DNA of 30,292 bases from Hirudo medicinalis (Eukaryota > Annelida > Clitellata > Hirudinida > Hirudinidae). Location: assembly GCA_011800805.1 (NCBI GenBank), contig MPNW01000435.1:79345-109636 (forward strand), read 5' to 3'. Shown piece after piece: positions 1 to 12,146 of this stretch; within the stretch, counting starts at the first letter, position 1, and every line of letters begins with the position of its first letter. The translations under genes were made by a program, and so were the position numbers. The notes below the pieces were generated by a model. That model was given only the letters and a program-made list of their open reading frames with translations. It did not search any database and was not told the DNA's origin.

Positions 1-59
1 CAATAATAACAATAATAGTAATAATAATAATAACAATAATAATAACAATAATAACAATA

Positions 60-114
<55 letters not shown>

Positions 115-176
115 TAATAGTAATAATAGTAATAATAATAATAATAATAATAGTAATAACAATAATAATAATAAAA
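1..176. repeat. AAT/AAC compound microsatellite
   Basis: The window opens in an imperfect trinucleotide array of AAT units broken by AAC and AGT variants. It probably continues upstream of the window. No coding potential. Confidence 0.95.
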
Positions 177-357
177 AGACGAAGAGAAAATAGTAACATC
201 CGTCTAAAATACCGGATGTTTGAAAATAAAAAAAAAAGATTCATTTTTGAATGAAATGCCCAAAATCGATGACACAATAACAATAACAACAATGACATTG
301 TAACCGTGTGTCCTGCTGTTTCGAATCTCGATGGCCAGAGTTTCGATATCGACTGTG

Positions 358-432
358 AAATTAATTCATTAATTTAAGCAAATTAATTCATTAATTTAAG
401 CAAATTAATTCATTAATTTAAGCAAATTAATT
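358..432. repeat. 22-bp tandem repeat, about 3.4 copies
   Basis: Three identical 22-bp units begin at 358, 380 and 402, followed by a 9-bp partial unit. Each unit carries the near-palindrome ATTAATTCATTAAT. It lies about 1 kb upstream of the Cas-family start codon. Perfect identity between units suggests recent expansion. Confidence 0.93.
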
Positions 433-1418
433 ATTAAAAAACTTATATAATATTTTATGTGAAAAGCATTTTGAAATAGTGGATCATTGAGTCACGTTGA
501 TCTTACATTTAAAAAAGTCTAGTGCTAGGGTCTTGAAGAGAAAAGACCCGAGTCATGACTGTGTTTGTTAGTCATGGCGGATCGTGGGACAGAGTTCTGG
601 TATTTGATAATTGTAGGCGTGTTGTATAGTTGGACACATTTAATCGCCAGATCCAAAGATAGGAACACATTCACACTTCTCGTCTATTGAGAGGAACGAC
701 ATCATGTCATCGGATACTGCCTGGTACAGCATGTATCAGCAACTGCATACCTAAGACAATTACAAACCATTTTGCAGTTGTCAAGCAATCAATCATCTGA
801 CTCTATTTTTGATTACAAGCCCAGGGTTTTACTGATCGGCAAACTTCTGCCGTAAAGGAAATACCTAACATCGGCGCTACCAACTGGTAATCTAAGTTAT
901 TAGTACAATAAAGCTGCAATCAGTAAATAAAGCTGCATCTAAAATCTCCACAAGTGTTTCTTTCACCGACACAATGTGCACACAAATGAACATCAATGTC
1001 CTTACGTCAGTCATGTCATTGTAAGCCTTTGTCAGAGCTTTTAAGTGAGGCCGCTATGACATTCCTTTGACAGAAGCGAAGTTCATGTTAAAGAATGCTC
1101 CTCGCATGTCAAGGATTGCTGAGCCTTTTTGCCGACGAAATAAAACTGGAATTTATTTAAATTCTTACAATTTGAAATATTTCGTATGATTTAACCGACG
1201 ATTGACCAGTTCGCGTAATTATTTGGGCTTGAACGCAGAGACTTGGTGGAATGATCATGATCTTCTTAGCAGAAGTAAGTTGCATCCTAGCAACACCTGC
1301 AGAGTTATTTAAAATAATTTGACCTTCATCGGAAGGATTTGGACTTGAAATGCGGATTTTATTTTGTCGTCCTTTTCAGCTAACCTAAGTGACTTGTCAT
1401 TTTCTTGCCAATTTCAGA
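433..1418 (+). other. Upstream region and probable 5' UTR of the Cas gene
   Basis: No conserved coding sequence is seen. A good donor (GTAAGT at 1275) and an acceptor (atttcag ending at 1417) could remove a 143-base intron immediately before the start codon. This would make the bases up to 1274 a 5' non-coding exon. Reading that exon through into the SH3 exon gives the wrong frame, so it is unlikely to be coding. The promoter was not identified. Confidence 0.4.
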
Positions 1419-4400
1419 ATGAGCCAGTCACAAGTCGTGTACAAATCTATACCCATCTCGGTTGACAAATCGCCTGGAGACTTTGAGGCCATCGCCCTTT
1501 ACGACAACCAATCCGAAAGTTCAGATGAACTTAATTTCAAGAAAGGAGACATTTTGAAAATTTTAGAGAGGGATTTCCACGGTTTGGCAGGCTGGTGGCT
1601 CTGCGCTCTGAGGGATAAAATAGGGCTTGCCCCAGGTAACAGACTTGAAATCATCGGTAATACGCCTGAAAAGCCACAAAACTTTCGCACATCGGATAGC
1701 AACCACATCGGCATTACCGAGTTGACCAAAGTAAAGCTTGTTAAATTCATTTATACTTGCAAATTATCAACTAAAGTTGAAGTTAAATTGTTTTGTTATT
1801 CACAATTATTCGATTTGAATTTTCTCACAAGGTCCTCGTACTCATTACCTTTCTTCAACAACAACTTTATTTTGTGAACTCATGGTTTCTCATTTGCAGA
1901 TGGACGGGGATATCTCGAAATCGGCTTACGGATTATACGACGTTCCCAAAATAGTTTACGACCTGCAACCGAGCCAGCAACAAGAAACGGGAAAACACGA
2001 AATTCCAGACATTCTCAAAGACCAAACCGTGAACGCTCACAGCGGATCCAACTCCAACTCCAACCAGATTCTGTACAGTGGCCTGGCTAAAAGCCCCCCG
2101 CTCGAGGAAATAGCGATTCAAAAGGATCATGTTTACAACGGTCCCGATGCCTATATTTGGCCAGACGATTTGAGTTTGATTCCAAACGGGAAGAAAAATT
2201 CCTGCAACTCTTCAGTCAACAACGGAAGCCTTTCGAGCGGTAAAGGTCCCCTCGAAAACGTCCAAAGTGCACCTTGGACCAGCAGTCAAAAGGTTTCACC
2301 GGCAATGAACGTCTCGACCTTTTCTAATCTCCAACAGCCATCAACTCTTTCTCAGGTCGGAAGTGCTGAGTTAAAACACCAACCACTGGTTTATCAAGTT
2401 CCAGTCAACAAGCGAATTATTTACTCCGATTCAGACAATTACGACAATCTCTGTGCTCCTCCAACTGTGCTCATCAACGGACAGTCAAGGCCGACAAAAG
2501 AAAACAACACCATCGTTGCTACAACCAACAACAACATGAATAAAAACGCTAATGGTTTTGGAAAATCTAATGGCAACGTCGACATCCAGTATTTCGATTC
2601 CCGAGATCCTTACAGATTTCTCAGCGTTAATGGAAGCCAAACCCTCCAACACAAACCACGAAGATCAGAGGAATGCAGAATTGTGGCTAGAGATGATACC
2701 GACCTTCAGATGAAGTACAAAAATGATACCAAGGGCAAAAGAGACCGAAGTCTCAGAAGGGTGAGGTTTGCCGATCAAGTTACCAGTTCAGACACCGAGG
2801 AATGGACGAAGAATAGTGATCCAATCCCAAATCACAGTGCCGTGCCTCTTAAACCCATACTCTCTTCATCTCTAAGCAAATCCAGCTCCTATTGTAATTC
2901 TAACAATTGCCAAAGTGTTAGTAGCAGAAATAACAACAACAACAACAACAACAACAACTATAACAATGAAAACGGTCCTCTGAGTTCTACGAGTGACTTT
3001 GCGAACAAGCAGAACAATCAAGTCTTTTATCCAGACGACGTGCCAGATTATGAAAATCCGTATTCTGAAATCGCTGATCAGCCGATTTACGAGAAACCAC
3101 CGCTAGCCTACATATCCACAAGCTCCAAGCTGAACGTGGACAATCAAAATGGAAAGCCAGGGAATTGTTACACCTCAGAATTCACGACTGTTTTAAACAC
3201 GAGAGACGCTGGAAGTAATTCACAAGGCGAAAGTGGGAGCAATTCTTCGGCGTATTACAAAAACCAAATCGCTGCCAAGCAAATTCATCCGCCATCTTTG
3301 CATAAGAAGTTCGAGGGAGTTTACATTTCGCCGCCAGATTATGGTAACGTGATTGAAAAGGAGCCCGAATTTCAATTGCATTTTGTTGATTTGCCGAAGA
3401 AAGAGCAAGACAAAATTCCGAAATCTGAGGATGGATCTCCCAAACTCAGTCCTGAGTTATTGAACAAAAGTAGGGAGAAAATTCAAATTCTGGCAAACAG
3501 CATGGACGGCATTCTGAACCGTAAAAATGCCGAAGATGCAGAAATTGCGAATGTCATCTTGAAGTCGATCGATGTCGAGCTTCAGTTCCTTGTGAGTGTC
3601 TGCGAAAAGGGCCTCAAGAAATCCATCGAAACTTGGAGCGAGGACTTGATAGAAACCTTGCTTCAGCATTTGGAAGATCTGCGGACGATTCAAGGGACTT
3701 TGGCACTCTTGAACAAACAGATTCTAGAATTATCGAGGGATAAAAGTAACCTTCAGTATTGGCAGACTTTCGAGACAATTTGCTCCTCGTGTGCCCTCTC
3801 TGCGCGCAACATATGCTACCCCGTGCATCAGTTCGTGGCTTATCTCCTGCCCAAGTTTAAATTTCTGTTTCCAATTAGCTTTAACGATATCGGACGTCTT
3901 GCGCCATCTCCGACTTTTAACAACAGCCCGTCGAGTTACAGCACAATGACCAGAAACCAACTCAAAGGAAAGATCCGAGATAATCCAGGCTATTCTAGCC
4001 TCGTGGTTGTTCAAGGCTTGAACGTTCCCAAGAATGTGCCTGTTGGAAGAGTCCCTAGCCCAATCCCCAAGATAGAAACAGTACCTCCCTATAATGGCAA
4101 CAACATCTCAAAGGAAGCAGTTTACTATGAAGATATCCCTTATAACCTCGCCATGCGCCAAATGACTTCAAACGATTTAGGAACTTCCAACAAATTCGAC
4201 AACAGACATCTTGGGTCAAACCAAATCTTGGAATCTCGTGTTAACTCTGCTAATACAGGTATTAAACCAGGCCCGTCTTACTCAACGCTTCCTAGTCAGG
4301 TATTGCAAGGTCGCCCGCTACCTCCTGCTCCTCCCAGCTACTCTTCATTCGTTGGTCAAACATCTTACGTCCCTCAGCAGACTCTCTTGAACCAGATGCC

Positions 4401-4524
4401 TCTTCCAAACGCTCAGATACAACCGGCAAACTTCTCGAGGTTGCAGATTTCTCCAAGGAATTCTCCAGTTCTTAACAACAATATTTACAGCGGGTTAAAT
4501 AGCTTTAATAATGACAGCGCTTAG
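1419..4524 (+). CDS. BCAR1: Cas-family adaptor protein (p130Cas/BCAR1-like)
   Basis: Predicted 978-residue scaffold of integrin and focal-adhesion signalling. Exon 1 (1419-1730) encodes an SH3 domain at residues 22-80, with ALYDN, DELNFKKGD, GWWLC and PGNRL, the classic Cas SH3 that binds FAK-type kinases. The in-phase donor is GTAAAG at 1731; the nearer GTAATA donor would shift frame. Exon 2 (1900-4524) begins after tttgcag and has YDVP at about residue 117. Further YxxP motifs are YNGP, YIWP, YQVP, YENP, YEKP and YISP, seven in all, which are kinase targets that recruit Crk-type SH2 domains. Vertebrate BCAR1 has about fifteen. A Ser/Asn-rich region has a ten-Asn run. A helical segment at about 618-760 may be the serine-rich bundle. 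A Pro-rich tail follows (RPLPPAPP). The C-terminal FAT-like domain with YDYVHL is not evident. Family assignment is secure; the splice between exons is inferred. Confidence 0.9.
2933..2957 (+). repeat. Coding AAC repeat (poly-Asn)
   Basis: An AAC run inside Cas exon 2 encodes ten consecutive Asn residues, then Tyr and two more Asn. It sits in the disordered linker between the phosphotyrosine motifs. Its length is likely to vary between individuals. Confidence 0.9.
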
Positions 4525-6011
4525 TGCCAAGTCCTCTCTCCGACCTAGAAGCCTCACAATTGCTAATGCCTGTGTTAACTAACCTGGACTAGAGTTGTCT
4601 CTACTTCCTGAAATGCATTTATTTGTATATTTCAGTCATGTCCTTCTTAGTACAGGAGTTTACTTGACGCTTTGAACGAACCTTATTTAGATCGTGAAGC
4701 CTTCTTTGTCGATCCAGAATCCCGTTTTGATTTGCTATTTCGGAGTTTGATGATGTAGATATGGAATATTAAAGTTGTTGAACACTTTGAAATACTTTCA
4801 TACTAACTGAGTGCCTCGTATTCAAACTTTTGTGGAAAATGTTTAATCTCCGACTGATAACGCATCGGTAGTCAAATATTTTTGCCTTAATCCGCTCATT
4901 TAAAATGTTTTGTACATATTACTGGGTAATATTTTGTTGCACGACGTACAAAATTTGTTTTGACGAGAATTTTTTTATTTAATTTTGAAATAAATCGTGA
5001 ATTTGTCGTTTCGCGTAAATTTTACTAGATATGAAAGCTGTTTGGATAGCTAATAGACTTAATAGCCAAATAATTTACAGAAACTCAATGTGACAGATAA
5101 TCGAGTAAATAAATTGAAGGTGCCTTAATTCATTCAAGGTTTTGAAGGGAACGTAAGACGAGCTGATGGTTGAGTCATGAAATTAAAATATTATTTATAA
5201 TATTTCTTGGTTGGATCGAGTTCAAATTCACATAAAATTATGTTTCAAATCTACACGAAACACATGGATAACAAAAGTTAAAGAATTTGCAAGCATTCCC
5301 GCAATCTTTCTGAATATCTTCATGACTTAATTTTGAGCTTTTGCGTAATCCGAGGATTTAATGGACATGTTTGTTCTTGCATTAAGAACGGCTGTTGAAG
5401 ATTGCTCTCAGCAAAAGAAGTGTTATCTCTTACAATCTTGTCAAGATTAAATTAAATTTAAATTGACGTCAAGAATTTTTTTAAATGAATGACATTAGAA
5501 ACACCGTGCGGATAAAACTTTGAATTTAAAAAGCTGTTAGAAAGGCTGGAAAATGCATCATAATAAATCTGGATAGGATTCCTGGATAGTACTATTTGTT
5601 CTTGTCTCGAACCACGAAGAAATCTCACATTTGCTAATCTCGTATCCATGTAAAATAAAATTAGAAGAGCATAGATAACAATATTTATAGCGATGTGAAA
5701 TGATGGAGTTGCAAGCAAGCTCAAGAATGCGAATTATTCACTGTAATTTTTATGAGGTTATGCATGCCATTTAATGAAAATAATAATTTAACAATTCAAA
5801 CACGGATCAATATGAAAAATCAAATTTTCACTTTTTAACGCTCTCAGTATTGAGTAAATAACCTAAAGCAAATAAATTAGATATTGTCGAGTAAATATTC
5901 TTTGGTCTCGTTGTTTTGGTTTTATAGTTTTTTCGTAACAGTTTGTGAACAGTTTTTCTGTTATTGCCAAACCAATACTTTTATTGGAGTATTTCAATAG
6001 ATTTTGATAAC
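4525..6011. other. Cas 3' UTR and intergenic spacer
   Basis: AT-rich and without convincing coding sequence on either strand. An AATAAA at 4989-4994 is a candidate polyadenylation signal for the Cas gene. The last few hundred bases should hold the GPN3 promoter, but no clear core element was recognised. Confidence 0.5.
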
Positions 6012-8446
6012 ATGTCAAGATATTGTCAGTTTGTTTTGGGTCCTGCAGGATGTGGCAAGGTAAGGATTTACCTAAAATAATGTTTTACTGAATTACATTT
6101 TGCAGAGGATAACGTTATAAAAATAACACAATGTAAAGATGGTTAAAATAGTCTGTTTCCTCAGCAAAAATTTGCCTTAGTCCAAATATCAAGTTGATGC
6201 AGATGTTAGCTAATATGTTTTTGTAATTGCCTTTTTAGTCGACCTACTGTGAAGTGATACAAAAACATTATGCAGTGGTCAAAAGAACAGTCCATGTCAT
6301 CAATCTCGACCCAGCAGCAGAGGTGTTCAACTATACTCCGTTAATAGGTGAATTCTTTTAGTCTTTAGCTGTTGAATTATCATTGCTTTAAGAGATCATG
6401 CTAGTGAGAGAATGAAATATTGTAAATATTAACTAATTAACTACAATTAATTAAATATTAACTAGTGCTAGTTGTTTAAACCAATGCACTTGTTTTTATC
6501 GTTACCTTACCTAGCTTTTAATTTCAAATGTCAGTTTAAGACTGACTCGATTGTACCATGCAATATTCATCTGCTAATGAAGGTAAATGCATGTTTCTCA
6601 GACATAAAAGATCTCATCGCACTTGACGACGTCATGGAGAGTGAATTGAGACTTGGACCCAATGGTGGTCTGATGTACTGCATGGAGTGAGAAGACAATT
6701 TATTTTATTTTTTTTTAATGTGTCAATAATCAGCTCAGACAGATTGCAATTCAACTTGTGAAAAACAAATTAATTTGTTAAAAGTAATCGATATCGGTAA
6801 ACTAGTCTACGATGCTTTACTGTATGTTAAGGTTTGTAATTGTTATTAAAAATAGATCATCTCTGTGTTAACTGATCCCTCAATTAATTGCTGAATAAAC
6901 ATTGATGTAATTAATTTCATATTTGTTTAATTTCCTGAAAGAAATATTTGAACATTCAAAACATTTCCTAGCTACTTGGTCCAGGAGTTGGAGTGGTTGA
7001 AGGATGCCCTGGAAGAGGCAGACGCCGAAAACATCGTCGTGGATTGTCCCGGTAGGTTTTGAATTCATTGAATCCAAAGCACTGTTTAATTTTCACAGCA
7101 ATTAGTATTGGCAGTCGATCTGTTGCGCATGGTCGGGATGTGCCACCGCACCGGGGCCTCCACCCGGGCAAATCCGGTGCTGATGAGTGTTATGAAAATT
7201 GGCTCATGCAGTTGTGTTTTAAAGGAACTTTTGGACTATTTTGAGTCTGCTGCCAGCAACAGCATCTTCTCAAATAAAATGATTGATCGGGCTTCTGGAG
7301 CTAAGCTCCGATAAAACTTTCATAACTTGCTTGCTCGTGTTAACTTCCTCATAGCATGTAGCATTAACATTAGTCTACTTAAACTATCTAACCAACAGGT
7401 CAGATAGAACTGTACTTGAGCAGCAATGTCATGCAACAGTTGGTTCAAGCCCTGATGTCTTGGGGATATAACGTCTGCTCTGTGTACGTCATCGACTGCC
7501 GGTTTGCCCTTGACCCCTTTAATTTCTGCGGCGTCGTCATGAGTTCTCAGGATGCCATGGTGAAGCTTGAGGTGAGCTGAGTTTCAAAAACATTGATCGA
7601 AACTTTTGTTTTAATCTTGTTTCGTGACAATTTTACGACAAAAATATCGACGAAGGGAAGCTAATGAGTGCTTTCTTAGATTTACTCGAGTAACGTTTGG
7701 CATTGTTAGAAATAACAAGTTAATAATAACAATAATAATAGTTAATTCGCACTGCAATGTTGGTCCAGATGCCTTGGCATTGGCATTTCACGCGATTTCA
7801 TGATGGAGAATAGATGGAGTGATGTGTTGTGTTACTCATCACCAGACCCCTTTCATCATGGTGATGATGAAAGTCGACCTCCTGAGCAAGGAGGCAAGGA
7901 AGAAACTGTACAGGTACATTGACCCAGACTCCCTCGAAGAAATGATGGATGAGGTGGAGGAGAACTCTGCTAACAAGGGACGCATTCATCTCTTCAAGAA
8001 GTGGATTTCGGTGGTTAGTGGAATTGGTTGCTGATTAAAATATGGTCTCCTAATTCTGTTACTCTGCAAGCTCCAATTCACAATTGATTTAACATTCAAT
8101 GACATGGGTTATATTTTAAATTGACATTGTTTTCTTAAGGACTGTGTAATGTTTTATACAGATGGAGAATTATCCAAAATCTGAAATCATGCCTCTGAAT
8201 CTCCAGAAACCAGGCTCCATGGATGCCGTAGCAATGGAACTCGACCGCATCATGCAATACGACGAAGAGAGAGAGCATGTTGATGAAAGAGTAATATCAG
8301 ATTATCACTGAACATTATGAAGTCATGCTCTGCATACTTAACATGATTTTGCTTTTCAGAATTGTGATAATATTGGTGATTCTTTCTATTTTCAGGAAAT
8401 CGAATACATGGATGAGAATGGACCGAGTGATTATAAACAAGGTTGA
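6012..8446 (+). CDS. GPN3: GPN-loop GTPase 3
   Basis: A small cytoplasmic GTPase that, with GPN1, supports assembly and nuclear import of RNA polymerase II. Eight exons: 6012-6059, 6239-6347, 6602-6686, 6972-7051, 7399-7571, 7846-8013, 8162-8290 and 8396-8446. All phases join and give 280 residues; human GPN3 has 284. P-loop GPAGCGKST is at 10-18, the defining Gly-Pro-Asn loop (GPNGG) at 71-75, and the G3 motif DCPGQ at 105-109. The G4 region reads MMKVDLLSK (Lys174, Asp176), with Met where the family has Thr or Asn before the Lys. The acidic C-terminus is typical. The start is the first Met, directly before the P-loop strand as in orthologues. AATAAA at 8783 may be the polyadenylation signal. 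The exon 6 donor at 8014 is the least certain junction. Confidence 0.94.
7100..7320 (+). other. GC-richer open segment inside GPN3 intron 4
   Basis: This stretch has higher GC than the rest of the intron and stays open in one + frame to a TAA near 7314. The reading includes [14 protein letters not shown] and [14 protein letters not shown]. An acceptor-like ttttcacag precedes it at 7099. Its frame does not fit the phase of GPN3 exon 4, so it is not a normal GPN3 exon. I do not recognise the peptide. It could be an inserted mobile-element or gene fragment. Confidence 0.4.
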
Positions 8447-9957
<1,511 letters not shown>

Positions 9958-10195
9958 ACTTGCATTTGGCCTAAATTCTTGTCATTCACTTTTAAATTTC
10001 TATTTTGTTGAAATAAATATCTCTTGTACCATTTATTAATGCCTTTATTTGGAAATTAGGTACCATTTAGACCTTGTATTTTATTCGACCACAAAGAAAA
10101 TGAGAAAATCGTCGAAACTATAAACTAACACGAGCGTCCATCAGCATATGATTATTTTGAAGAATCTGTTAATTCAGACTACTATTCCGATTTAC

Positions 10196-11881
10196 TTATT
10201 TGGGAATTTTCTGCATTGCATAATTTTCAATGAGTTTGTTTTCTATAATCTTTGCTCTTGTGAGCAACTCCTTCATTTGCCGAGCTTTACGCCTGTGAGC
10301 CTCGAGAGCTTTCAAATATTGTTGGTCCTTTAAAGTGGGCCTGCCTTTGTTCTTATCCGGTTTGTAAATGCATGGCATAAGGCCACAGTGGAGAGAAAAT
10401 ATCCAAAGGATGAGGAAAACTAAGAATGTAAACAAAATGAAAAATGTTTTACCTAGTCTGTTGTTACTGAAAGGTATGCATTCGTCTGGATCGGATTTAC
10501 CAAAGTCGAGAGAAAACCCGAGTCTTGGACATTGCCTGCAAGACTTGGAAGCGAAATGGGATTGATAGTACATCAAACCGCATTTCCAGCACGAACTTTT
10601 CCAGCCATATGTGCCCGGCAAACACGGAAGGCAAATCTGTTCCCTCCACAGAAAGAATCCATCCTTACACCATCCATAAATTTGAATGATATCCTCTCCA
10701 CCCTCAAAGATAAATTTTGTCGTGCTTCTGATTCCTTCTACAGTTTTCCATTTGAATTGCTCAAAAGCTTGAGTCCGGATCTCTCCAAATGCCATGTAAT
10801 TCAGGGCACTTTGCTTGATGCAGGCAGGATCGCATTTAGGCTGCTGGAAGTGAGGGTCTAGGATTTGTTTCATCTCTATCGTGTACTGGTTACGAATAAA
10901 TTATGTGTGATAATGATATTATTAACAAATAAATATTTAATTAGTTTATAATAAATAACTAGTACATCTTAGCATTAATAATATGTTGACTATTTATCGT
11001 AAATAGCGTCATGCAAGCATTGGTTATATAGCCAAGAATGCCTTAAAAAACCTTTTGGGCTCACATAATGAAATCCTAACTTGGTTTCGAACCCTTTATC
11101 TCTGAATACAAATATACAGCCAATATGACTTCCTTTACAAAAGCTCTTTTGAACCATGCCATATATCTGGCCTGCCAGCATCTTGTCTTGTCTGTTACTT
11201 CGGAAGACCATGTCTCTTAGCAGGTAATATTCTGGAATCTGTCGATGTTGTTTTAAAATAAGGTACAATCAAAAGTACATTTAGGAGGTTGTGGGCCATA
11301 GCATTAGATCTGTTTTTACTGAATACATTCTTAATTAAATAAATAAGTAAATAAAAAATAAGATTGGTCGAGTGAATCACCCCGTATACAATTATAGGTC
11401 GGTTGAAGACGAGTCTGACATTGGCTTCTGAAGAGGTTACTATGCACCTGTAGAAGCCGCTATCCTCCAATGTAGCATTGATGACTTCCAATCTTAAAAC
11501 AAAATCGAGTTTTTCATTATCGAGGAGTTTGGGAATCAATAACCAGGTTTTGGAGTTTAAAAAAACCTACTCTCCTGTGATTTGGGGTTTCATGCTCCTA
11601 CGTCGAACTGCATGCATCGTTCTTGTCACCCAACTGTAAATCGAACCCAGGGGCATACTAGTGACATCCCTTTCGTCAAAACAGGGTATAACTTCCTTTG
11701 CCCTCATTTCGTGCTGAATGTAGGTCGGGTTGGCTATGTGGGCTGTGTAGGCCCCTCTGAAGAAATCAACGCTATGTTGCTTGACGTGGATGTCGACGGC
11801 TTTAAACTTGTTGGAATTTGTGTCTTCTCTCAGGTAGCACGACACTTTCATTGCAAATTGGAGAATGATTATCAATTTCAT
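10196..11881 (-). CDS. Ig-like, cysteine-rich single-pass membrane protein, ZPBP-like (paralogue A)
   Basis: Predicted 428 residues from four exons read on the minus strand: 11881-11571, 11492-11381, 11238-11065 and 10885-10196. An N-terminal signal peptide (LIIILQFAM core) precedes one Ig-like domain: Cys67, Trp84, and Cys120 in DSGFYRC. A conserved region begins IPEYYLLRDM. A cysteine-rich GCC2/GCC3-like module follows at about 272-335 (CLPCLPGTYG, CRQCPRLGFS). One membrane span (about 346-366, FILFTFLVFLILWIF) and a basic cytoplasmic tail end the protein. The order Ig, middle region, CxxC module resembles zona pellucida-binding protein (ZPBP/Sp38), an acrosomal sperm protein, but the membrane anchor is not part of vertebrate ZPBP. 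An in-frame TAG at 11569-11567 lies inside a 78-base intron (GTAGGT donor, TTTTAAG acceptor), so it does not break the gene. The ZPBP link rests on pattern recall and is moderate; the gene model is well supported by its paralogue. Confidence 0.68.
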
Positions 11882-12146
11882 AGTTTTTACTTTTTAAATT
11901 ATATTTTATTTAGTCGTTGTTGTTGGCTTGAATTAGTTAAACATATTGTTGCCTGAATATTTATGCCGCATTTGATACAAATATAAAACCTGAGAGTATT
12001 TAGACCTAATGAACGGTTTGAGTGCAAAATGTGAAGTTGTTGATTGGCAACAATTTGAATGTTAGCTTTAAAGCGTTTACTTTTCGAATTAAAATATAAA
12101 AAGAATTTGAAAAGAGAAAGTTTAATTTTTATTTTTTTAAATAAAT

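Noticed and set aside
1389..1877. 162-residue open frame spanning the SH3 exon, starting at GTG
   Set aside because: The stretch before 1419 is intron-like with an acceptor at 1417, and the part after 1730 reads past a donor into intron. Only 1419-1730 is exon.
11567..11569. In-frame TAG suggesting that paralogue A is a pseudogene
   Set aside because: It falls inside a short intron with good splice sites; removal restores the Ig motif in phase.
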